The notes under the pieces were generated by a model that saw nothing but the letters and a program-made list of their open reading frames with translations, was not told the origin of the DNA and did no database searches. From an uncultured Pelagibacteraceae bacterium (GTDB lineage Bacteria; Pseudomonadota; Alphaproteobacteria; Pelagibacterales; Pelagibacteraceae), in contig CACNFY010000001.1 in assembly GCA_902619925.1 (NCBI GenBank), positions 1-64,000 on the forward strand: DNA of 64,000 nt, read 5' to 3'. How positions within the stretch are numbered: the stretch's first letter is position 1; each line of letters begins with the position of its first letter. Position numbers and translations under genes: made by a program. This document shows, one piece after another, positions 28,028-36,192 of the stretch.

Positions 28028-30103
28028 ATGAAAGTACCACAACTTAAAAAAAAAACTGAACTTAAATCTTGTCACAATACAACTTGGGAGGATAATTATA
28101 GTTGGGTACATCAGTCAAATATACTTGATGTTTTAAAAGATAGTTCGAAACTTGATCCGGAAGTAAGGAAATATCTGGATGAAGAGAATAAATTTACTGA
28201 TTTTCATTTAAAAGATACAAAACAATGCCAAAAAAAATTATTTGATGAAATTAAGGGTCGCATTAAATTAGATGATGAGTCTATTCCATTTAAAGATAAA
28301 ACTTATGAATATTGGACTAAAACAACCAAAAAAGGAAATTACTCTATTAAACTTAGAAGATTAATTGGCAGTGAAATAACTGAGGAGTATTGGAATGGAG
28401 ATGAAGAAAAAAATAAACTGAAAACTGAATATTTTGGTGTAGGAGATTTAGAAGTAAGTCATAATGATAAAATTCTAGGGTATTCTCTAGATTTGAAAGG
28501 ATCAGAATATTATACAATTTACTTAAGAGATATAAAAACTGGAAAAAGTATTTCTGATAATATTAAAGATACCTCTGGAAGTATTACATTCAGCTTGGAT
28601 GATAAGTACATTTTTTATTCTAAATTAGACAAGTTTCATAGACCAAGAAAAATCTACAGACATACAATCAGTAGTAACTCAAGTGACGATATTTTAATTT
28701 TTGAGGAAAAAAGTGATGCTTTTACTGTGGGAATTGGAATTACCTCGGATGAAAAATTTTTCATAATAACTACTTCAGATCACAACACTTCTGAACAATA
28801 TTATTTTGGAATAAATGAAGAAAAACCAGAACCAAAATTGATTAAAAATAGAAAAAAAGGAATAATTTATTCTGTGAATTCTTGGGATGGACAATTCTAT
28901 ATGCACACAAACGAAAATGCAGAAGATTTTAAAATAGATATTTGTAAAGATTTATCAAAACAAGAGTGGATATCTTATATACCCCCTCAAGATGAGGTTC
29001 TAGTAGGTGGGTTAACATTCTTGAATAATTGGACCATAAGATCTGAGGTTTCCGATGCATTAGCTAAAATTTTTGTAAAAAATAAATTAACGGGAGAAGA
29101 GGAAGAAATATCATTTACAGATGAAAAAGTTATAGAACCAGGAATTTCTTTAGTTCAAAAAGATAGAAATACTGATGAAATTTATTTAAGTTATTCTTCC
29201 CCAAAAACTCAAAGTAGAACATACTTATACAATATCAAAAGTAAGAAAAGGAAATTAGTAAAAGAACAAGAAATACCATCGGGACATGATCCGAATAATT
29301 ACATTGTTGAGAGAATAGAGTGTATTTCTCACGATGGTAGAAAAGTTCCAATTACTTTAACAAGACATAAAAAAACCAAATTAGATGGCTCAGCTCACTT
29401 ACTTCTTTATGGATATGGATCATATGGAAGTTCAATGTCACCTTCATTCTCTTCTACAAAATTGAGTTTAATAGATAGAGATATAATATGGGCAACAGCA
29501 CATATTCGAGGAGGAATGGAAAGAGGAATGAAGTGGTGGAAAGAAGGAAAGTTATTAAATAAAAAAAATACTTTTGAGGATTACCTTGCTGCTGGAGATT
29601 ATTTGGTTAAAAAGAAATATACATCAAAGAAAAAAGTCATTGGTTTTGGAGGCTCAGCTGGTGGATTATTAATGGGGGCTGCAGTAAATAAAAATCCTGA
29701 TTTATTTCTTGCAATTATTATGGCTGTACCTTTTGTTGACTCGCTTACGACAAATCTTGATCATACCTTACCTTTGACTGTTGGGGAATTTGATGAGTTT
29801 GGTAATGCAAAAGAAAATAAAGAGCATTTCGATTATATTTATTCATACGCACCATATAATAATATAAAAAAAATGGAATATCCGCATATTTTAATTACAA
29901 CAAGCTTAAGCGATAATAGAGTACTATTTGATGAACCATTAAAATTTACTGCAAAACTTAGAGATTATAAAACTGATAATAATTTGTTGCTTTTAAAAAC
30001 TGAAATGAATGCTGGACACGGTGGTAAGTCAGGTAGAGACGGTGCAATAGAGGAGATAGCATTAGACTATGCGTTTGCTTTAAAAGTTTCAAATAAAATA
30101 TAA
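28028..30103 (+). CDS. ptrB: Oligopeptidase B (S9 family)
   Basis: This 691-residue serine peptidase cleaves short peptides after basic residues. It has an N-terminal beta-propeller (about 60-400) and a C-terminal alpha/beta-hydrolase domain. The nucleophile is in GGSAGGLLMG near residue 543, and a late NAGHGG carries the catalytic histidine; the YGSYGSS strand is also typical. The protein lacks a signal peptide, so it should be cytoplasmic, as in the S9A family. It is followed 8 bp later by the start of the hsp20 control region. Confidence 0.88.
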   Translation: MKVPQLKKKTELKSCHNTTWEDNYSWVHQSNILDVLKDSSKLDPEVRKYLDEENKFTDFHLKDTKQCQKKLFDEIKGRIKLDDESIPFKDKTYEYWTKTTKKGNYSIKLRRLIGSEITEEYWNGDEEKNKLKTEYFGVGDLEVSHNDKILGYSLDLKGSEYYTIYLRDIKTGKSISDNIKDTSGSITFSLDDKYIFYSKLDKFHRPRKIYRHTISSNSSDDILIFEEKSDAFTVGIGITSDEKFFIITTSDHNTSEQYYFGINEEKPEPKLIKNRKKGIIYSVNSWDGQFYMHTNENAEDFKIDICKDLSKQEWISYIPPQDEVLVGGLTFLNNWTIRSEVSDALAKIFVKNKLTGEEEEISFTDEKVIEPGISLVQKDRNTDEIYLSYSSPKTQSRTYLYNIKSKKRKLVKEQEIPSGHDPNNYIVERIECISHDGRKVPITLTRHKKTKLDGSAHLLLYGYGSYGSSMSPSFSSTKLSLIDRDIIWATAHIRGGMERGMKWWKEGKLLNKKNTFEDYLAAGDYLVKKKYTSKKKVIGFGGSAGGLLMGAAVNKNPDLFLAIIMAVPFVDSLTTNLDHTLPLTVGEFDEFGNAKENKEHFDYIYSYAPYNNIKKMEYPHILITTSLSDNRVLFDEPLKFTAKLRDYKTDNNLLLLKTEMNAGHGGKSGRDGAIEEIALDYAFALKVSNKI

Positions 30104-30111
30104 ATTTTAGT

Positions 30112-30139
30112 ATTGAAATCAAGAAATCTACACCTATAT
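30112..30139 (+). promoter_or_regulatory. Putative RpoH promoter of hsp20
   Basis: ATTGAAA (30112-30118) resembles the -35 CTTGAAA, and CCTATAT at 30133-30139 matches CYTATNT exactly, with 17 bp between the TTG block and the -10. The predicted start would fall around 30145, directly at the base of the leader hairpin. Confidence 0.62.
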
Positions 30140-30143
30140 GTAA

Positions 30144-30200
30144 ATTGAGGTTGCCTTATGGGACCTCAATATAAACCTTGCTAACAAAGGAGGAAATATG
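30144..30200 (+). promoter_or_regulatory. Predicted ROSE-like RNA thermometer in the hsp20 leader
   Basis: Hairpin I pairs ATTGAGGT (30144-30151) with ACCTCAAT (30163-30170), extended by an inner CC/GG around a TTAT loop. Hairpin II can pair TTGCT (30178-30182) with AGGAA (30191-30195) of the ribosome binding site, including the G-G mismatch that typifies ROSE elements. The AUG starts at 30198. Repression at low temperature is inferred. Confidence 0.55.
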
Positions 30201-30644
30201 ACAAGTAAGGATCTATCTATATTTAACTCTCTAAGACCGTTTTCGATTGGTTTCGATGATATGTTCGATCAATTTGAAAACATGCTCGGAAATGGTAATT
30301 TAAGTATGCAGTCAAATTACCCACCATATAACATCAGAAAGACTGGCAAAGACAAATATTCAATAGAAGTTGCACTTGCTGGGTTTAATAAAAATGATGT
30401 TGAGGTTGAATTCGAGGATAATTTGTTAACTGTAAGAACTAAACAGATAAATAAATCCGAGGATAAAGATGTTAATGGGGAAATTATTCATAAAGGAATC
30501 TCTCAAAGACAATTTGCTAGGTCATTTACAATTGCTGATGATGTTAAAGTAAATGGTGCTGAACTAAAAGATGGTCTTTTAAGAATCGCTTGTGAAAGAA
30601 TAGTACCAGAGCACAAAAAAAAGAAACTTATTGAGATTAAATAA
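30198..30644 (+). CDS. ibpA: Small heat shock protein Hsp20 (IbpA type)
   Basis: This 148-residue alpha-crystallin protein holds unfolded proteins for DnaK/ClpB. The N-terminus (DLSIFNSLRPFSIGFDDMF) is typical of the alphaproteobacterial IbpA class. The core spans about residues 35-135 (YPPYNIRKTGKDKYSIEVALAGF, and the VNGAELKDGLLRI pre-tail motif). The C-terminal I-x-I-like motif appears as LIEIK. It has a strong AAGGAGG site. The RpoH promoter and leader hairpins upstream show heat control at two levels. Confidence 0.93.
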   Translation: MTSKDLSIFNSLRPFSIGFDDMFDQFENMLGNGNLSMQSNYPPYNIRKTGKDKYSIEVALAGFNKNDVEVEFEDNLLTVRTKQINKSEDKDVNGEIIHKGISQRQFARSFTIADDVKVNGAELKDGLLRIACERIVPEHKKKKLIEIK

Positions 30645-30656
30645 GTGTTAAACTTG

Positions 30657-30682
30657 CTTGTGGGGGTAAGCCCCACAAGTTT
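30657..30682. terminator. Bidirectional hairpin terminator of hsp20 and lipoprotein gene
   Basis: CTTGTGGGG (30657-30665) pairs with CCCCACAAG (30671-30679) around GTAAG, a GC-rich 9-bp stem flanked by short AAA/TTT. It sits between the convergent stops of hsp20 and the lipoprotein. T-tracts are short in both directions. Confidence 0.72.
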
Positions 30683-30983
30683 AAATACATCCGCTAGATG
30701 AAAATCCTATTATAGTTCCGTTAGTGTTTATTGTAAATTTCCTCTCACAAGGAATTCCGTATTTTTTAGTTTTGTAAACTAATGTCTCATTTCCTAAATC
30801 ATTTATGAAATCATCGGTTGGAGCGCCTAATTCCATTTTTAGTTCAGATACTTGCTTACCCACAAATTGACCAAATTTTTCGTTTTCTCTTTCAGCAACC
30901 TCGTCAGATTTATTTTTTATAGTTTGACAACTACTTAAAAAAGACAAAATCATTATACTAAATAGTAATTTTTTATAATTCAT
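30681..30983 (-). CDS. Small lipoprotein, unknown
   Basis: This 100-residue lipoprotein has a signal peptide ending in LSFLSSCQT, so the cysteine near residue 19 is lipidated. The mature part contains EKFGQFVGKQVSELKMELG-type motif FVGKxxxELxxELGAPT, reminiscent of the SmpA/OmlA (BamE-like) fold, and ends in a cysteine-containing tail (SSSGCI). A second cysteine (GIPCERK) may pair with it. I use the ATG at 30981-30983, preceded by AAAGGAT, over a start five codons earlier. The function is unknown. Confidence 0.62.
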   Translation of the reverse strand: MNYKKLLFSIMILSFLSSCQTIKNKSDEVAERENEKFGQFVGKQVSELKMELGAPTDDFINDLGNETLVYKTKKYGIPCERKFTINTNGTIIGFSSSGCI

Positions 30984-31152
30984 GTATCCTTTTAACATCC
31001 AAATGTGTCAAAAGTTTATAATTTCTATAATAAAAAAAATTAACTTTTAGGTTGAAAAAAAGATACCTTTAATAACAATCATAACACATATTGAAAATAT
31101 ACATAGGATTTTCGTTAAAGAATCGTTTATTTTAATTTTTTTTGGAGGTTCA

Positions 31153-32442
31153 ATGTTAGACAATTATTTTAATTATAAAAAATATAAAACTGATTTTAAG
31201 ACAGAAGTTGTTGCCGGTGTCTCAACTTTTTTGACTATGGCATATATAATGTTCTTAAATCCAGTGATTCTTGCTGATGGCGGTTTTGACTTTGGGGGTG
31301 TATTTACTGCTACAGCGTTAGCAACTGCAATTGCATGTTTTATTGCAGCCTTTTACGCAAAAACTTGGCCAGTAGGCTTAGCACCAGGTATGGGCATCAA
31401 TGCTTTTGTAGCTTATGGAGTTTGCCTAGGTATGAAATATACGCCTGCTGAAGCATTGGGAGCTGTGTTGGTTGCTGGTGTAGTATTTTTAATTATTTCA
31501 TTAACACCCATTAGAGCTTGGTTAATAAATTCAATTCCAAAAAGTCTTAAATTAGGTATTGGTGCTGGGATTGGTCTTTTTCTTGCGATTATAGGTTTTG
31601 AAATTATGGGTTTAACTGCTGATAATCCAGTGACGCTTGTTCAACTTGGAGATTTATCTAATCCATTATTATTGTTGGGTGCAGGGGCTTTTATTTCTAT
31701 GATTGTTATGGAAAAATTTAATATTAAAGGAAATATAATCATAGGTATTGTTGCATTTAGTGCAATTGCTTGGCTCACTGGTGTTGGAAAGTTTAATGGA
31801 GTAGTGTCAGCACCACCACCAATGACACATTTATTAACTTTTGACTTAGGGGCAGCATTAAGTGCTTCAATGGTAACAGTAATTTTTACGTTATTCTTCA
31901 TTGATTTTTTTGATACGGCTGGGACATTAACTAGTGTTGCAAATGTGTCTGGTAAAATTGGCAAAGATGGAAAAATAAAAGATATCGATAAAGCAATGTT
32001 ATCTGATAGCGTTTCCACAGTTGCAGGATCTATGTTAGGTACCTCAACCGTAACTACTTATGTTGAAAGTGCTGCTGGAGTAAAGGCAGGTGGTAGAACA
32101 GGTATGACATCTTTAGTTATTGGTGTTTTATTTCTAGCTTGTTTGTTCTTCAGTCCATTAGCAACATCATTACCTAAAGAAATTGATGGTGCTGCACTAA
32201 TATATATCGCAACTTTATTTGTCAGAAATATTACCGACATTGAGTGGGATGATATTGCTGAAAGTGCTCCTGCTGTTCTTGCTATGATCGCAATGCCATT
32301 TACATACTCAATCTCAAATGGAATAGCTTTGGCTTTTGTTTCTTACGCACTAATTAAAATTTTTACTGGAAAATTTAATGATACAAGTCCGGCTATTTGG
32401 ATTGTAGCTGCACTAAGTGTAGTAAGTTTTATTGTAGGATAA
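31153..32442 (+). CDS. Purine permease, NCS2/AzgA family
   Basis: This 429-residue protein with 12-13 hydrophobic helices is an adenine/guanine/hypoxanthine permease. Landmarks: FKTEVVAGVSTFLTMAYIMFLNP, GLAPGMGINAF, LFFIDFFDTAGTL and GTSTVTTYVESAAGV, which define the AzgA branch. It starts behind GGAGG, 6 bp upstream. A convergent purine phosphoribosyltransferase follows, separated only by a shared hairpin terminator, which suggests a salvage pair. The 170-bp leader shows no purine riboswitch. Confidence 0.9.
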   Translation: MLDNYFNYKKYKTDFKTEVVAGVSTFLTMAYIMFLNPVILADGGFDFGGVFTATALATAIACFIAAFYAKTWPVGLAPGMGINAFVAYGVCLGMKYTPAEALGAVLVAGVVFLIISLTPIRAWLINSIPKSLKLGIGAGIGLFLAIIGFEIMGLTADNPVTLVQLGDLSNPLLLLGAGAFISMIVMEKFNIKGNIIIGIVAFSAIAWLTGVGKFNGVVSAPPPMTHLLTFDLGAALSASMVTVIFTLFFIDFFDTAGTLTSVANVSGKIGKDGKIKDIDKAMLSDSVSTVAGSMLGTSTVTTYVESAAGVKAGGRTGMTSLVIGVLFLACLFFSPLATSLPKEIDGAALIYIATLFVRNITDIEWDDIAESAPAVLAMIAMPFTYSISNGIALAFVSYALIKIFTGKFNDTSPAIWIVAALSVVSFIVG

Positions 32443-32450
32443 ATTATTTA

Positions 32451-32484
32451 AAAAAAGGCTAGAAAATATTTTCTAGCCTTTTTT
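32451..32484. terminator. Bidirectional intrinsic terminator between permease and gpt
   Basis: A near-perfect palindrome pairs GGCTAGAAAA (32457-32466) with TTTTCTAGCC (32469-32478), with six A on the left and six T on the right. The right arm overlaps the last codons of gpt on the minus strand, including its stop. Confidence 0.93.
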
Positions 32485-33000
32485 ATGTTTATTTATAATC
32501 TCATTTATTCTTATTTCTTCATAATGTTCTGTTGGTTGTACTATCCACGGATCATCATCTAATTTGATTGGGCAAAAATCTGGTATAAATTTTGAAGACT
32601 TTTTTTTCCACAGGCAAGCTGTTTTAATTTCAGAAATATGATCTTTAATAGGTTTATAATTTTTAAGCCAATCTATACTTTTATTAAGTGTCAATCCTGT
32701 ATCCGACAAATCATCAACTAATAATACCCGTTTAAAATTTTCAGCTTTCGCAATTGAACTAATATCACGGGCAAAAACTAACTCGCCTTGTTTATCCTCC
32801 TGACGTAAACCAGAATAACTTTGAATTACAATATATGCTGTGGGCAATTTGAATATTCTTGATAAAATATCGATAATTGGGGCTGCTCCTCTCATTATTC
32901 CAACTAAAACAGTAGGATTATAGCTTTTATTAATTTCAATTGATAGTTTTTCAACAACCTCAAGGTAGTTTTCGAAGGAGATAATTAATTTTTTTTCCAT
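32473..33000 (-). CDS. gpt: Purine (xanthine/guanine) phosphoribosyltransferase
   Basis: This 175-residue type I PRTase has the PRPP loop RVLLVDDLSDTGLTL near residues 90-104 and a C-terminal DDDPWIVQPTEHYEEIR, which match bacterial xanthine/hypoxanthine phosphoribosyltransferases. It would trap imported purine bases as nucleotides. The neighbouring AzgA permease supports this. The symbol is used in a broad sense; guanine or xanthine preference is not visible. Its last codons and stop lie inside the shared terminator hairpin. Confidence 0.75.
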   Translation of the reverse strand: MEKKLIISFENYLEVVEKLSIEINKSYNPTVLVGIMRGAAPIIDILSRIFKLPTAYIVIQSYSGLRQEDKQGELVFARDISSIAKAENFKRVLLVDDLSDTGLTLNKSIDWLKNYKPIKDHISEIKTACLWKKKSSKFIPDFCPIKLDDDPWIVQPTEHYEEIRINEIINKHKKG

Positions 33001-33041
33001 AAAAGCTTTTAATATAGTATTAAATTAAATTAAATATATTT

Positions 33042-33929
33042 ATGAAAATATTTGATTGTTTCATGTATTTTGACGAGGATAATCTTTTAGAAATCAGACT
33101 TAATATATTAGATAAAAATGTTGACTACTTTGTAATAGTAGAAAGTAAATACACTCATAGTGGGAAACCTAAACCATTAAGATTTAATTTAAAAAAATAC
33201 AACGATTTTAAAAATAAAATAATATACTTAGTACATGATGAAGTTCCACAAGGTATTAAAAAGATATATGAAAATGATGATGAGGGCGAAAAATCTAAAA
33301 AGTTTATTAATAACGCTTACTTAAGGGAAAATTCTCAAAGAAATTTTATTTTAAAAGGTCTAGGTGAAGCTAAAAAAGAAGACTTAATATTGATTTCAGA
33401 TTTGGATGAAATACCTGATTTGACAAAAGTAGATTTAAAAAATTCTAGAGAAAAAATAATATTATTTGAACAAAATATGTTTTATTACAAGTTTAATCTA
33501 ATGTCTTCAAATTTGTGGGTGGGGAGTAAATGTTGTAGAAAAAAATTTTTAAAAAGTCCGCAGTGGTTAAGAGATGTTAGAGGTAGAAAATATTCACCAT
33601 TAAGAATTGACTTACTTTTGTCAAATAATAAATATATCAACGTAAAGTTGGTTGGTAATGGTGGATGGCATTTTACTAACTTAAAAAAACCTAGAGAAAT
33701 AAGAGAAAAATTATCCTCTTACCTTCATCACAGAGAATTTGATGTTAATCCTTTAAGTACGGAGGATATAGAAAGTATAATAAATAAAAAAAAAACAGTC
33801 TATGATTTAGGAGTTGACAAAAAAATAAATAAATTTGGGGAAGGGAAAGACCTAATTAAAGTAGATATGACATATTTGCCAAATTTTATAATCAAACATA
33901 AAAATAAGTATAAAGAGTGGTTCGATTAA
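33042..33929 (+). CDS. Glycosyltransferase family 17
   Basis: This 295-residue protein resembles GT17 N-acetylglucosaminyltransferases. The N-terminal MKIFDCFMYFDEDNLLEIRL, then YFVIVESKYTHSGKPKPL, the DLDEIPD metal-binding motif near residue 130 and GGWHFTNL near residue 210 are the family's landmarks. In bacteria it probably modifies a surface glycan. It shares a TAATG overlap with the DUF1330 gene. No signal peptide is seen. Confidence 0.82.
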   Translation: MKIFDCFMYFDEDNLLEIRLNILDKNVDYFVIVESKYTHSGKPKPLRFNLKKYNDFKNKIIYLVHDEVPQGIKKIYENDDEGEKSKKFINNAYLRENSQRNFILKGLGEAKKEDLILISDLDEIPDLTKVDLKNSREKIILFEQNMFYYKFNLMSSNLWVGSKCCRKKFLKSPQWLRDVRGRKYSPLRIDLLLSNNKYINVKLVGNGGWHFTNLKKPREIREKLSSYLHHREFDVNPLSTEDIESIINKKKTVYDLGVDKKINKFGEGKDLIKVDMTYLPNFIIKHKNKYKEWFD

Positions 33930-34225
33930 TGAAAGCATATTGGATAGCTACATATAAAAAAATAGAAAATTTAGATAAGCTCAAAGAATACGCAAAAAAA
34001 GCTACACCAATAATAAAAACATTTGGTGGTAAAGCAATAGTTAGAGGAGGAAAGTATCAACTAATAGATGGGGAAGAATTTGTAAGAACTGTAATATGGG
34101 AGTTTCCAAGTTTTGAGCAAGCAATGTTTTGTTATAATTCTGATGAATATCAAAAAAGTTGGAATATTGCTAAAAATAGTACTAAAAGAAATTTACAGAT
34201 AGTTGAGGGTCTTAATATTGAATAG
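33929..34225 (+). CDS. DUF1330 family protein
   Basis: This 98-residue protein starts at ATG 33929, overlapping the GT17 stop by one base. It shows the DUF1330 pattern: AYWIATYKKIENLDKLKEYA at the start, FGGKAIVRGGKYQLIDG, and EFPSFEQAMFCYNSDEYQ. It is a ferredoxin-like dimeric alpha/beta-barrel fold of unknown substrate. Its 3' end overlaps the convergent AlkA gene by 14 bp. Confidence 0.85.
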   Translation: MKAYWIATYKKIENLDKLKEYAKKATPIIKTFGGKAIVRGGKYQLIDGEEFVRTVIWEFPSFEQAMFCYNSDEYQKSWNIAKNSTKRNLQIVEGLNIE

Positions 34226-34838
34226 GCTCATCATCAATAGATCTCCATAAATACCATGTAGCAACTGAACAGTAAGGATTAAACTTTTTTTTTAATTTCT
34301 TTACAAAATTTATAGGAGGTAGATATGTTTTATTATAATTATTGGATATGGCTCTAAGTAAACCTATATCTTGAATAGGCCAGATATTTGATCTGTTAAA
34401 AGTAAATAATAATATCATTTCAGCTGACCATCTTCCAATCTGTCTTAAAGTGGATAGGTACTCAATTGCCTCCTCGTCATCCATGTTGAAAATTAGATTG
34501 GGATCAAAGGATTTGTTCAAAAATCTTATTGATAACTCTTTAATACCTATTGCCTTTTGCTTGCTAAGTCCACATTTCTTTAATTTTAAAATTCCTAATT
34601 TTTTTACATTTCTAGGTGTTATCTTTTTTTTACAAGCTATATTAAATTTACTAAAAACTGAATTTGCTGCTGCCACACTTATTTGTTGACCTATAATACT
34701 TTTGCATAATGAATAAAAAACATCTTTTCTTGTGCTTAATGTGGTATCATCATATTTTTTTATCAAATATTTCATAACTTTGTCCTTTTTCGATAAATAT
34801 AATTTTGCTTTTTTCCAGTAATGTGGAGAATTAGTCAT
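34212..34838 (-). CDS. alkA: DNA-3-methyladenine glycosylase II, AlkA family
   Basis: This 208-residue HhH-GPD glycosylase removes alkylated bases. The helix-hairpin-helix reads LRQIGRWSAEMILLF near residue 130, and the catalytic aspartate lies in WPIQDIGLLRA. Like other short AlkA/Mag proteins it lacks the N-terminal domain of E. coli AlkA. It overlaps the upstream DMT exporter by 8 bp and so is probably co-transcribed with it. Nothing unusual is seen in the active site. Confidence 0.87.
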   Translation of the reverse strand: MTNSPHYWKKAKLYLSKKDKVMKYLIKKYDDTTLSTRKDVFYSLCKSIIGQQISVAAANSVFSKFNIACKKKITPRNVKKLGILKLKKCGLSKQKAIGIKELSIRFLNKSFDPNLIFNMDDEEAIEYLSTLRQIGRWSAEMILLFTFNRSNIWPIQDIGLLRAISNNYNKTYLPPINFVKKLKKKFNPYCSVATWYLWRSIDDEPIQY

Positions 34839-35712
34839 GTCTTGGTGCTGAAATTTGTTTATTTAAAAATATTTCTCTTCTAAAAATAATCACTGATGAC
34901 AGTATTACTAAAATTGAACCAGCTAAAGTTTTTAAAGTTGGGGTCTCCTCCCAAATAAAATAACCAAATATAATTGCAAAAACTAAACCAAGATATTTAA
35001 GTGGTGTAACCAGGGATACCTCAGAATACTTGTATGATTGACTTAACCACAAATTAGCAACTCCACCAAATATACCTAAAAATGTTAAAATAATAAAATC
35101 ACTTAAGCTTGGTACAATCCAGCCACTAGGAATGGTAGTTAAACTAACTATTGTTATTGAGATTGAAAAATAAAGTGAAATTAACCATACAGGTTCTGTT
35201 CTTGATAATTGTCTTATTGAAATAGCTACATAGGCCATTCCTAAGCAAAAAATTACTGGGTAAATATAATATATATTTAATTCAGTTAATCCTGGTTCAG
35301 CTATAATTATAATTCCAATAAAACCGATGAAAACTGCAAGCCACCTATAAACTCCAACTTTTTCACTCAAAAAAAATATGGAAAAAATAGTAGTAAATAT
35401 TGGTGCAGCAAAAGATATACTTACAACAGTAGCTAAAGGTAAATTTCTAAGAGCTGTAAATATTGAGAGTAAGGCTATTAATCCAAAAAAACATCTTAAA
35501 AAATGTAACCCAGCTTTTTTTGTATAATAAAAATTTTTTATTCTATCTCTTGGTATGATTAAAAAATATATTAGGGCACCAACAAAACCTCTAAAAAACA
35601 GAACTTGCCCTAAAGGATAGCCATCTGACCATTTAACAACTAAATCCATCAAAGAAAAGGCACAAACCGACAAAAACATGTACAAAAAGCCTAATTGATT
35701 TTTAGACAACAT
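34831..35712 (-). CDS. DMT superfamily exporter (EamA, RhaT-like)
   Basis: This 293-residue protein has ten hydrophobic helices in two EamA repeats (about residues 8-140 and 150-285). It starts with LGFLYMFLSVCAFSLMDLVVKW and carries the repeat ends with SLLYFSIS-like helices. Substrate is unknown; S-adenosylmethionine, amino acids and metabolites are exported by relatives. It is divergent from msrA, with 34 bp between the starts, and overlaps alkA. Confidence 0.85.
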   Translation of the reverse strand: MLSKNQLGFLYMFLSVCAFSLMDLVVKWSDGYPLGQVLFFRGFVGALIYFLIIPRDRIKNFYYTKKAGLHFLRCFFGLIALLSIFTALRNLPLATVVSISFAAPIFTTIFSIFFLSEKVGVYRWLAVFIGFIGIIIIAEPGLTELNIYYIYPVIFCLGMAYVAISIRQLSRTEPVWLISLYFSISITIVSLTTIPSGWIVPSLSDFIILTFLGIFGGVANLWLSQSYKYSEVSLVTPLKYLGLVFAIIFGYFIWEETPTLKTLAGSILVILSSVIIFRREIFLNKQISAPRHD

Positions 35713-35746
35713 GTATTTAACTTAAGTCATTAAAGATTTTATATCA

Positions 35747-36187
35747 ATGGAAATTGCAATATTAGCAGCCGGTTGTTTTTGGAGCCCTGAAATAAAGTTT
35801 AGCAAACTTAATGGAGTGATAAAAACTGAAGTAGGTTATTGTGGTGGAAAAAGTGCGCAAACTACCTATAAAGAAGTCTGCACAGGTAAAACTAATCATG
35901 CCGAAGTAGTTAAAATTGAATTCGACAATAAATTAATTTCTTATGAGCAAATTCTAGATTATTTTTTTGAGATACATGACCCTACTACTTTAAATCAACA
36001 AGGGTACGATGTAGGTACTCAATATAGAAGTGAGATTTTTTATACTTCAAAAGATCAAAAAGAAATCGCGGAAAAAGTCTTAAATAAAACCAACCATAAA
36101 TTTAATGGAAAAATAGTTACAAATATTTCTGAAAATAAAAATTATTGTAGAGCTGAAGATTATCACCAAAAATATTTAGAGCGATAA
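35747..36187 (+). CDS. msrA: Peptide methionine-(S)-S-oxide reductase
   Basis: This 146-residue enzyme repairs oxidised methionine. The catalytic motif reads AAGCFWSPE near residues 7-15, where most MsrA proteins have GCFWG; the serine after tryptophan is a conservative change in several alphaproteobacteria. VGYCGG, TGKTNHAEVV and the YDVGTQYRSEIFY segment are present. It has no C-terminal MsrB fusion. It is 5 bp upstream of the sulfurtransferase, so they probably form an operon with the RND pair. Confidence 0.9.
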   Translation: MEIAILAAGCFWSPEIKFSKLNGVIKTEVGYCGGKSAQTTYKEVCTGKTNHAEVVKIEFDNKLISYEQILDYFFEIHDPTTLNQQGYDVGTQYRSEIFYTSKDQKEIAEKVLNKTNHKFNGKIVTNISENKNYCRAEDYHQKYLER

Positions 36188-36192
36188 ATAGA

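Noticed and set aside
30999-31152. Purine riboswitch before the AzgA permease
   Set aside because: I cannot find the conserved loop sequences or three-way junction; the leader is AT-rich without a clear fold.
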